Source: Waddlia chondrophila WSU 86-1044 (GTDB lineage: Bacteria > Chlamydiota > Chlamydiia > Chlamydiales > Waddliaceae). Taken from it: a stretch of 64,000 nt of DNA. The notes under the pieces were generated by a model, which was not told where the DNA came from, searched no databases, and was given only the letters and a program-made list of their open reading frames with translations. The stretch lies in NCBI RefSeq assembly GCF_000092785.1, contig NC_014225.1, forward strand, positions 757,340 through 821,339, read 5' to 3'. This document shows, piece after piece, positions 8,329 to 20,300 of the stretch; within the stretch, counting starts at the first letter, position 1; each line of letters begins with the position of its first letter. The position numbers were made by a program, and so were the translations under genes.

Positions 8329-11300
8329 TCAATATTCCTCACCTGCCCATTTTTCTAATTCTTCTTTAATTAAATCGTCTGCATTTCTATCTATCCATTT
8401 TTGTGCGGCATTATATTTTGTCTTCGCATAAGGATCTTCGACAGCTTCCTTGATTTGTTTTTTAGCTTCATCAATGTCTGATATTTTGTCGACTGAAGCT
8501 TTGCTGCCTCCGAGAGAAATCGCTTCTGATTTGGGCTTATTCCACATGTGTTTAGCTGCCGAATCAAGGAGGGAAGGGTTGCTGGAGGTGAGCGTTTTTT
8601 CAAGCGAGTTTTTCACCTCATCTTGGGCGTCTTTATCTAAAGAGGTCCAATACGCTCCAATATCTTCCCACCCTTTCTCGGAAATAGGAGAAAAGCCAAG
8701 ATGAATGAACGATAGATAAATCTCTCCTTTCAGCTCTTTTTTTTCATCGAATTCATCTCTTAAGCTGTATCCTGTTAAGGATGTATCGCAATATTGCAGC
8801 TCCATTTCCCCCTCTTCATTAAACCAGGGTTTTACGCTGAATCCTGAGGTTTCCCTGCTCGAGCTGTTAAGTAGAATGCTCATATGGCCTATGAGATTAT
8901 CAATATCGGCAGCATTGGATAAAATAATCGCCTGCTCCCCTTCTTTTGGTTCGTCAATGATTAGTGCTTTTATCTCTATTCCTTTGCCTTGACCGCCTGC
9001 TATTTCGATTGCATGCTTTAAATTTTCGGTGATTCTTATACCGCTTTTCCATCCTTCGTGAGTATTTCTAAAATCGGGCAGGTATTGATAAGTCATGAAT
9101 TTTTTAGGGGATTGCTGCAATGAATTTAATAAGTCATGATCAGGGACAGTAAGAATATTTCGCGTTTGCACGGTCCGTTTTTTCCTCTCTGTATCGGATG
9201 TCGATTCAGAGGTGGTTTCTGCAACTGCTTCTGCTTCCGCTTCAGCTTCTGTCTCGGAAGTCTCCTGGGTTGCAGGAGCCGATGAAGTCTCGGTTGGCAA
9301 CTTGCGAGAAAGAGTTTCCTCCCAATTTTCTTCTATGTTTTTTTGTTCTTCTTCCAGTTTCTTTTTAGCTTGACTCAACTCTTGAGTAACAATATCCAAA
9401 GCTGTTTTGAGTTCCCGATCATTTTCTGTTTTGATCTCATCGATTTCTTTAAGAAATCGATCAATTCGAGCGAGCTCCTGTTCGATGACAACAGTAGTAA
9501 GGTACTCGTTTGTCGGCATTGTTCCACCTTGGCGGGTTTCGCTGTTCAGGGAACTCAAATAGGCGCTGTTTCCTGTCTCTCTGATAAAAAGCCTCTCAAC
9601 AATTTCATTAACTTTGGCTCTCGCAGTAATTTTTTCTTGATCGGCCTCTGTCCAGTCGCTAAAAGATTTGATAGATCCGTCTTTAAGCTGGATCCGTTCT
9701 TTCGCCCTGTCAGCAGCAAGGATCACTTGCCCTTTGATGTGCAGGACATAGGCGGCAAGATCTTCCTGGCTCTCTTCTTCCCTTGTCTGCTCGTGCTGGA
9801 TTTTTAATAGGTCTCTCAGTTTCATTTCCTCGCCATTCTCTTCTTTAAATTCTGCACTCTGCTTTTCTGAAATGAAGGGGACTACAGTATGCTCTTCTCC
9901 CAATCCTCTTGCGCGGTAAAAGGCTTGATCGCGGTCATTAGCATTAACTGTCGGCGATAGCATGATGGCGCCTTTTGATCCCGGGAGGTCGAAGTGTGTT
10001 CCCCGCACATGAGGGGTATGGTAGTAAGTAAATCCCTCTTCCTCTACTTGCTGTTTTTCTTCCCGGCTGAGATCTTTTAAAGGACGCCTTACGCCATTGA
10101 TCAAGGCAACTTTTTCTGTTCTTCCCTCTTCGTCCATATCCAGGTAGACAATAGGCCTTTCGCATCGCACGTGCAGTTGCTGAGTAATCTCACGTAAAGT
10201 GAGCTCATCACAAGCTCCTGCTTGGTTGATGAGAAAGCGGTATCCGCTTTCCTTTTGGGCGATGTTGATAAACTGTTCTAAAGCTTTTTTGGTATCGAGG
10301 GAATAGGTTTCAACAGGTCTTTTCAAAATCTCTGCAGGAGTTTCCGATCCTTTTTTCAATGCTTTGACGAAACGGTAAACAACTTCTGCTGTGCTGTCTC
10401 GTCCAGTTTCCGTAATGCCTTTCATTGCCTCTTGATGCCCTGTCCCCGTAATGACGTGACTGGTGTTTTCTGTTGCCGTTCCCGTTAATCCGATCACATG
10501 ACATCCGCGTAGAGCGTGTTGATTTGGACGCGAGACTTCGTTGTTGCTGACATAGATCATGCCCCGTTTTGCCGCAGCTCTTGCGAATCGCAGACGCAGG
10601 AAGGTGTTGAGTGGATCGGAGCCTTTAATTGCATTTTGGTATGAAGGAGGACTGTCCGGAGAGAGGGTATCGATATATTCCTCTAGGTTTTCGATCTCTT
10701 TCTCTAAATCGCTGCCGACACTTCCTTCTTTTGCAGCAAGCTCTTGCTTAAGTTCGTTTCTTAAGATTTCGGGGATCGCAAGCTTTGAAAGTTTTTTGAT
10801 CCCTTCTTTTAGCTCATCCCGTTTTTGTTTTAAAGAGTCTGAAGAAGCTTCCTTTAACTGACCTTCAACGATTTTTAAATCCGATTTCATGTCAGCAATC
10901 ACTTCCTTTGCGACTGCGTTCAAGTACGCTTCTCCTTGAGGTTTGTAAAGAGCGATCATTTGCGTGAGGACCACTTGCATGAGAGGGTCGCTATATTTCG
11001 TCGTTTTAGATGTTACCCCCTGGGATGCTGGTACGCCGATCGCTCCATGTGTGGGGTCAAAGTCTCCGCTAAGACCGGCTTTAAGAGCTAAAGAGGAGCG
11101 CAGTGCACTATTCAAGGCTTTGCGCTGAATTTTTAATTTGTCCGCAGCAGCTCCTAGATTTTTAAGCTCTTTGGCATCAAAAGGACAGGCTGTTTCTCCC
11201 GTCAGCCAGTTCAGTACTTCGTCTTTTTTATGTCCCTGAAGATCGATATTTTGGATAAGGACTTCGCCGATTTTTTTGATGAAATCGTTAACTTGGCTCT

Positions 11301-14300
11301 CGTTAAGCGTAAATTGGTTATTGCTTTGAATTTGCTCTAAGAGACCTTCAAGTTCGGGATTTTCCCGGATAATGTCGAAAATCTCAGAGGCGACATTTTG
11401 AATAGCAGGAGCAATCGGGTCTTTTCTGCCGATTTCTGAATTGACGGTTTTGTTTGATTTGGCAACGGAGTCCACTTCGTCGATGATTAAGCGGGTATGT
11501 TTAGCCTCAAAGACAGCTTTGACTCGATAAAGCATGTCTAATGCCATCTGGTGATTGTAAAGTGAAGGATAGAAAGCTTCGATTCTCTTCTGTTTGTCTT
11601 CTTCGGATATATCTTCGTTTTCTTTAATGTCGTTGATCCTTGATTGAATGAATGCTTGTGAGCGTTCCACTTCAATGATTTTATTATCCAAAGAAGCTTT
11701 AGATTCGATGGTTGTTAAGATATATTCTTCTCTATTCAAGGCGTCGAAGAACTCTGCACATTTTGTCGATAATTCGTTTAAACTTAGCTTGTCCAAAGGA
11801 AAGTTTGCGTCCTGTCTCGAAAACAGAAATCGACTACCGGCCATTTCAAAAACAGCGCGAGTTGTCTCGTCCATTTCGTCAAAGTTTGTATCGAAAAGAG
11901 CTTTTGGCACCATTCCGATAGCATTGTATCCTTTGGCGCTTAAGATCATCAGAGCGAAAGGGAGGATCACGCTGGTTTTACCTAGTCCCATGCGCAGTTG
12001 TTTTAAAAGAGCCGGATTATCAATAATTTCTTGTAATGTTTGGACCTGGTCTTCTCTTAACACAAGTCCTAAGCGTTGTTGCAGGTAGTTAATGTGGCGC
12101 GTGTATGGGGCTAATGACCCTAAATCTTTTTGCAGATGCGGCTGGCTTTGGCAGCGGCCTGTGAAATCCCGAATTTTATCCGATTCCTTTTGCCATTTTG
12201 ATTCAATGCGGGCTAACAGAGTGTTAAAATCATCATAATGAAGAAGTGCATTTCTCAATCCCTCGATCTCTTTACGAAGCTCTTCGTTTTCTTGTTTTGA
12301 TGTGGATTCTTTTGCTAACTCGACAAATTTTTTTATTTTATTCTCTAATTTTTCTTTTGTGTATTGGGAAGCAATCGCTCTCAGACGCATCAGCTCCTTT
12401 TTCTCTTCGCGTAAGACGTATAGGTTCTGAATGGATGTGAAAGCGTTAAATCTGGATCCTTGCAACACTTGCCGACGTGTATCGTCGAATAGTGTTTTGC
12501 CAATCAGTGTATCAAGGTCCAACTCTTTGAAGGCGCCATCAGGAATTGTTGGCTTAGATTCTTGAAAAGATCCTTTGCGGTACTCTTTGTAGGCTGCCTC
12601 AAGAAGTTCTTGGGACGATCCCCTTCGCATCCGTATTTTCTGCAGGGATTTTGGAAGATTCCCCAAAGAAACTGCTTCTAAACGCCTAATTATTTCGTCT
12701 TGCTGTTGTTTGACTTGCTCTTGCAATTGGGCAACATCTGTAGCGATCAGCTCCTCTACATCTTCGACTTGATCTTCTCCGATCACTGTTGAGTAGGCCA
12801 GCGGGTTGTTTTTTTCAATTCTTTCAAGTCCCTTGCTGTATTCGTCCGCATAATGGGAGTCTTTCGGCATCGTTTGATCGATAATTTCAGAAATAAGAGC
12901 TTCGTGCTCGTGTTTTGCAACAAGGGGAGCTAGCTGATCGTGTGCTGTTTGGATGGCAAGAAGGAGCTCTTCTCCTGTAGAGATTTTTCTTATCTGATCT
13001 GCGAAATTTTTTGCGCCGTCTATTTTGTAAACTGCAGCTTTTCCGATCAAAGCCAAAGCATCAATATAAGGTTCGATTTCTATCGGAATCGGTTGCGGTT
13101 GAATTCTCTTACGGATTTCATTAATTGTGTCGTTTACTTCTTCCAAGCTTATACTAAAGAGGGGGTCAGCAAGGTTTTCTGCACGATTTTTCAAAAAATC
13201 TAATGTGTCCTCATTTCTTTTTGTTGTTTCTTCAAGTTTCTTAAAGAGTGCAGCAAGCTTTTCCTTAGCGACAAAACCCGTTTTACTTGTGTAGTGATCT
13301 GCATATCTTTGTTCCAGGCTTGTTCCCGTGATTCCTTTGAAAGAGTGCGGAGTTGGGTCAGATTTGCCTTCGTGAGTACCTTTCAGAACCTTTCCTAGAG
13401 ACTTATTGATCGATTCGATGCGGCTTTGCAAGCCTAGACTGGCATTTAAAAGGGATGCTTGCATATTAAGAGCTGCTTGCAGCTGCTTCACATAGGTTCT
13501 TTTTTCATATCCGCCCATTCTGGAAAGATTGCTTGCGATCTGTTCTCTCTCTTGATCAGTGAAACATTTTTTGAAAAAAGGATCATTAAGGATCTCCTCA
13601 GAGACTGTTTGTTCTCCGACTTTTTTGATGGTCTCAGGTTTATACTCGATCGGTTTGAAGTCCAGAATAGCCCCGGCAGTAACCAAAGAACCCAGCGCCA
13701 TTCCTGCAGCTTCCAGATTGCCTTGAGGATTGCTCAAGAGCTTTTGCATAATTTTTGCCCGCTTGCCTTGCAATTCTTTTTTTCTTTCGGAAGAAAGATT
13801 ATCCGTTCTTAGCTCCTTGTCAGTTTCTTTTAAACGAGTGCTCAATGTTTCATATTCGGACGTTGAACGAGCAAGTCGGATGGCTGTCACAGGCCCTAGC
13901 TGCCTAATGAGAGAAATCCCTGCGCTAAACAATGAAGGCTCTTCTCCTGTTTGCTGTAATTGATATTCGATAAAAGCTTTTGCTGCCCCAGCTTCAGGCA
14001 TATCGAACCAGTCGTTGCGTTTAAATGGCACTGTTTCAATATCGCGCATGCATTCCTCGAGTTCATTCCAGCTTTTAAGCAGGCCGGCTTTTTCTCCGAT
14101 CTCTTGAATGGCATCATCCAATTTTTCAATTGATGACCGGGTTTGCTCAGCTACTTTTTTAAGGTCTTCTAAGAAGACAGACTCAGCATACTCGTTAGAA
14201 ACAAATGCGCTTCTTGGAAGTTTTTCTCCCGTTAAAGGGTCTAAAATTTCTTCCTCTGTATAATTCAAATGCTCCTTTATTGCGTTTTTTACCGCTTCTT

Positions 14301-17300
14301 GCAATTTGTGTATTTTCTCTTCGTATTCTTCCTCTCCTAGTTCATCAACCCCTTCTTTGTGATCGTCAATGGCTTTTTCCAGGGATTTTTTTGCCGTGAA
14401 GATTTCTTCTTGAAGCTTTTCATCTCTTGCCCTTATTTCGCTGATTTGTTTGTTTGCAATATTTAAGGCATCTTCTAGTTGATCCTTAAAGTTTCCAAGA
14501 GGCGTTTTTACCTTGTTATTAAGATCATATATAAGCTTATCGAGATCCGGAATAGGCGGGTCTGTATCTGGAACAGGGTCAATTTTCAATTCCTCAATCC
14601 CTTTTAATCCCGAGTCGAAATTTGTTTTAATCCCAGTCATCCCTTTGTAATTAGAGAGTAAACTTCCCAAGTCTTTTTGTTCTGTTGTAAGGATGTGCGC
14701 TTTACTTTCTTCCAGAAATTTTTCCGCATCACCCATGATGTCCGTGCTTCCTCCGGCTTGCTCTATTAGATCTGCCATGGTTAAAAGAAATTGCCTGGCT
14801 TGCAGATCAAGCTCGCGAAGCTGCTGTTCCTGTTCCGGGGAATCGGTCGGAGGCAGGATGGATTCTTCAAAGAGAAACATCAGATCTTCAGTTGTCAGTC
14901 GATTTGTTTTGATAGAAGTTAAATAACTCCAGAAATTTTCTATCAGGTTGGCAGCTGGCAGCGGGGCATTCACTCCTTTAAGAGTGATTTCAGGGTTTCG
15001 CGGTTTTGCCATTCTCAGCAAAGCAAGGAGAAATTGCGGATCGATTGTCTTTGGCCTATCTAATGAGACAGTGGTTGCTAAACGTCCCGTTGTTCCAAAA
15101 TAGAGTTCTTGGTTTTCCATTGCTGAAGATAGTCCTTGCAGCATTCTTTTGTTGATACCAATTAAAGCAGCATCTTCTTTGTCTGTAAGGGCGAACATAT
15201 CTCTGTGAAGTTTCCCTTTTTTTGCTGCCGTCTCCTCTAAGACAGTATATGCCTGGTACATCTGAGCGATTTTAAAGAGTTCATTCAGCTCTTGTTCGCT
15301 TCCGGACTGAAGCGTTTTGATTTTTTGTTTGACCGCTTGAGAACGGATATGTTGGACAAACAATTCCAGCTTCAGCGCCATTGAGAGAGCTTCAAGAGTC
15401 GGAGGGGGGCTTAAAGAAACGGCAGGAGTGGCAGCAATCTCTGCAAGGACAAAACGGAGATTTTCCACTTCTTGAGGATTGCTTGGGGCAGGCTGTCCTT
15501 GTACTCTTTCCAAATGTTCTTGCGCTTTCATCATTAAGTTTCGAGCAATTGTCGGATTACTGGTCTTTCCGGCTTGTAAAAGAAATCGATGTGCAAGATA
15601 GACATTAGCGGCCATTGTTCCCTGCACTTTTCCTTCTTCTGTCATCCTGAGTTCATGCATGCCGGGAATTGTGTCCAGCATTGATTGATCGACAGAGAGT
15701 TGCCCCTTTCTGTCGACTTGTTGCCGGTACGGGATCATCAAATAAACGGTTTCTGTCCTTTTAGTTGTAATTTTTTCTCCTTTTTTCATGAAAATTTTGT
15801 CTACTTCCCTTTCAACAGGGACGACAAATTGATCCCAGTGTTCACCGAATGCAGTGCGTAAAAACTTTTCCTCGTCTCTGCCTGGCACTTTGAGCATGCC
15901 GAGAGGTTTGCCGCTTTGAGAGAGCTGCCACCTGTTTTCTGTTTTACGCATCGCAACATTAAGCCCGGGGATTCGAAGTTCATTAGGGCGGCCGGTTTGC
16001 GGATCGACTAAAATTAAAGTGTGTTTTGTATCTGCAAATAAAAGTGGAGAAGGACCGTTTAAGCGGGTAGCAGAGCCGACGCGCGCTCCCCCCAATGTGG
16101 ACAGAAAGGAAATGTTGTTTGTGTCATTCATTGTTGCTTGATAGATCGTTTCTGTTGTGGGAAGTTCCATTCCCGATCCAAAGACATAGCCAATTTTGGG
16201 CTGTTTATCTATTTTCCAAATGCCGTTTGCATTGAGGAGGTGTTCAGCATGAGTCTCGATATTCTCAAGCTGCACGGGGTAAAATGTGTATTCGTCTGAA
16301 GGAAGTGTTGAATGAGAACTGATTTTTCTTTTGATGTCGACTTTAAAACCGTCGGTTCTTAATGTAAATTCCTGTCCTTGATGTTCCCATGTGTAGGTGG
16401 ATGTCTTGCCTCTTTCGGTTTTGGTGATTTTTCCTTTGATGATGGATGTCCCGAGAGCCTGCTGTACATCTTTTCTTTTGAGAATCTTTTCAGGGATCGC
16501 AGCAGAGCCGAGGGTTTCTTTCGTTAGCTCGATCCCTCCGATTTCCATCGTTGATAAGTGAATTGTGATCTCTTGCACACCTGTTGATAGCTCGAACTGA
16601 TTGATCTTGCCTTCGGTCGCTTTAAAGCGGGCTTCATCACTCAAAGGATCTTTTTTTTCAGCTTTCAATTTGGCGTTGACAATCTGTTTGAGCAATCCGT
16701 CGCGCTTGTCTTCTTCCATCGACTGGATGGCTGGCAGAACGTCTTGCCTTATCCAGGAAGCAGCCTCCTGCTCTAGGGAGATCAGGCTGGAAGCTGCTTC
16801 TGTAGAAGGTGATTGCAAAAGTTCATATCCTTTGAGAATCTCCAGATAATCGTCATCGTCAAGCGAACCAATACCCATTGAGTAATAGTATTGCAAAAGA
16901 TGAGTGTAAGCTCGCCTCTTAGCTTCAGGATTGGTGATCTTATCGATCGGACGTTGTCCTTTCTCTCCAGATAGCAGAATATTTTTAACGGTAATGGCAG
17001 AATCTCTTTCGATCGAAGAGATTTCCATATGGCAAAGTTCAAGAAAGTATAATTTAGCTGTTAACGGCTGTATGATCGCCTCCGTGTCGAGATCTTCCCG
17101 ATTGATGACATGAGTTAGTTCGGTTGCTTGCTGAACGTGTCTGTAGATCGCTCCTAATCCATGTTTATCTCTAAAAACGGGAAGTTTGGATAGCGATCCC
17201 GCCATTACACCTTGATTCTGCAACTGGTTTCTCGCTTCGTTGATATGCCCTTCCAATCGATTGAGAATAAGGGTGTAGAAACCGAGCATTTCATGGTTAC

Positions 17301-20300
17301 GGCTTGTTTGCGCTTGCAAAATGGCTTGTTCAAGGCTTTTTATATGACTGATAAAGGCTTCGGGATGGTCTATTAATGACTGTTGAAGGACCATTGGCCC
17401 AAATAAAGACTCTAAAAGAAAATTCTGAACAAAGTCGTGTTGGATATGGGGTTGGTTGCTGATGTCAGTCAAAAAATCAAGAGCAAGAAGCGCTGTATCT
17501 GAAGAATAGGATGCGACAACGATTCCTTGTCTGCTGTCATTTGGAGCTTGACGTATTTGAAAGAGTTTTCCCAAGACTTGCGTTGGAATACTTAGAACCT
17601 GTCCTCCTGCAATCTCTTTGACATATTCACTCCAGGCATCATAACTTTTTAATACGCGTATTTCCCGGACATCTTCGTTGGAGCCAAATCCATCTGGATC
17701 TCCGAATGGATCTGGCTGATTTGTTGTTGGAAGGAAAGGCTTTTTGGGTTTCATGGCTAAATGCAGCTGATCTTCGTTGATTTCTTCTTCAATTGCTCCA
17801 AAAGAGCGCCTGTCAGATTCCCCCTGTTTGCCATAGATGTGCACTTCGGCTGCAACTTTGCCCGATTCATCCTTGATTGTGTAGAGCCCTTGCTGAGATG
17901 GGTGAATGTGAAGATCAATGGGAGACTGCTTGCCAATTAATAGGTTCGGACGTTTCTGAAAGAATGAGCGTCCGCTAGGTTCCTCTGATTCTTCGGCATA
18001 TAATGTGAAATCAGGATCGGATGCCGTGTTGAAGTAGAGTTCGTTTTTTGCTGCTTGGTTGACAGCAGTATAAAAGTCTAAGGCCATCTTTATTTGACTA
18101 TCGTGTTCTGCAAATGCAGCAAGATCTTTTTCAAGTTCCGGGTTATCCCAATCGATTAACAGCTCATTTTTGTTCTTTTCGTCCCATTTAATCGCTTTTA
18201 ATTTGGAGACATCAATGTTGTGCGTTTTCTGTAGTTCCTTAATCTTGGATTCGACTTGACGTTTGTTTCCGTTTGAGAGAATGTTTAATAGGCTTAACTC
18301 TCTTAATAGAGGGTTGACGACAACGGTTGCGCTTTGTCTCAGCAAAGGAGACCTGGTTGCTTTGTTGTTCTGACGATAGATGCGATCCGATTTTCCCCTG
18401 TTTTGGTCGGTAACCACAAAATGGTAGACTGCCTGTACTTCCCGTTCTAATTTGGGATCAAGGGATAGGCATGTCGTTAAATCTTGAGTCAGGACACAGT
18501 TTAATCCATGTGTATCCAGGGTTCGGGCATCTAAGAGTAATAGCAGGGGATTGATCTTTAGATCTCCCATTAAAATTGTATTGTTTTCAAGGACCTTTTT
18601 CATGAATCCCCAATCCAGCTCCTTCTCATTCCAACTGATGATTAACTCTTTCTTATCGGCATTCCAGTTAATTCCGTTTTGCTTGAAGGAATCTTGATTG
18701 TTTTTAATTAGGCACTGCTTAAGAAGATCTATCATCGAATCCTTGTCTCGATCTTGAATTTTGGCGTTGTTCAGATCTTCAACCCAGGAAAATTGCTCGC
18801 GCGTTTCTGCTATAAATCTTGCAAGATCTTTAATTGTTTTTGGGTCCAACTTCTCTAGGTTGATGATGACGCGCCCCTCGCTTTCCAATACGTCTATTCC
18901 TTCCATATTGGCGAATGTTTTGAACTCTTCGGGGGTTTTTGTGTAGAGGTCTGTTAAGAATTTTTCGATTTTTTTCTGCTCTTCTTTAACATCCTCGCGA
19001 ATCAATGCCATGCCGATGGCTTGCCCTTTAATCATTAGAAATTTTTCTTTTCCGGATAGGTCGGTTTTAGACAGGCGCATTTGCGCTTCCCAAATGTGAT
19101 GCTCCAATTGCTGCACATTACGCCTCATCTCGACTCTTTGCTCTGCTGTTAAGGATCTCCAAATAGAGGGCGTGCCATGCGCTCCGTCTGTTCCTGGAGG
19201 AGGCAGCATGGCAAGGAGCTCTAGAGAACGTGTTTTGATTTCCTCATACATCGCCTGCTTTTTAAATGGATCAGGCTCTCTGGAGATATCTTTGCTTAAC
19301 TGTTGCAAATGAGCTGCCATTGCATTGACTGTTTCTCCGAATGCTTCAAGAATAGGTTCTAATTTTTCAAGATCAGGAGCAGGAGATTCATCGATCTCTT
19401 CAAGATTGGAAGGGGTTAGGGTTTCAGGAATTGCAGGATGTGAATCAATCATTTTCAGGAATTGTTTTTCAATTTCGAGAAATGTGTAGAGTCCTTCGCT
19501 ATTTTTCAAATTTGTTAAAATTTCTTTGAAAATTTCCTCTTGATCTGTATCTTTTACTTCTTCCTTTATGCTTTCGATCTGCGTTTTAAGTTTTTCAAAT
19601 TTCTTAAAAATTCCTTTTTCTTCGCTCAAGGGCTCTAGTATCTTTAACATCATTTCGTATTCACGCAGTGCTTTTTCTGTCTTGGCAATCTCTTGAGGAT
19701 TTCTCTCCTCGCTTTGATTCAGTTCTTCCAGCTTCTTAGAAAATGTATCGACATTCTCTTTTGTCGCTTTTATAAGGTCCGCAGTTTTGTGTTCGACTTT
19801 TTCTTCGCTTTTTTTCTTTTTTAACTCGAGTTGTTCTTCCCATAATTTTTGGTAATTCTCTCCCATTTTCTTTCTAGGAAGAAGGTGGCGAATATTGATC
19901 AGAGCCCTAAGGTCATCTGTGATTGAAGCATAAGGAGAGCCGCTTGCAAGTTGGGGATCGAGGATTCGGTAGATCACTTCGAGGTATTCTTGTAATAGAA
20001 TGCTCTTGCCATTAGGCGTGTCGATGGTTGGGAGCATTTGGGGGCAGATGATCAGTTGTCTAATGATTGAAGCAAGTTGATCTTGATTAATCCCTGCTTG
20101 TCGACTTGTTCCCAAGAAAGCCAAAGCCTCTTTGTCCATGCTTCCGAAGATTGCCTGGATGATTTTGTCCAAACTTTCTTCGTCGACTTTATCCTCTTTA
20201 ATGAGGCTGCTGATTTCAAGAGATTCTAGTAAATTTTCTGATTTGGAAATAAGGTTCTCTATGATCTCTTGAATAGAATCAGCATTCAGATTGTTCGGTA

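Noticed and set aside
9220-9265. Low-complexity GCTTCxGCTTC run in the giant gene as a phase-variation repeat
   Set aside because: It is short, imperfect and a multiple of three in unit, encoding an AEAEAEAVAE stretch; slippage would not change the frame.
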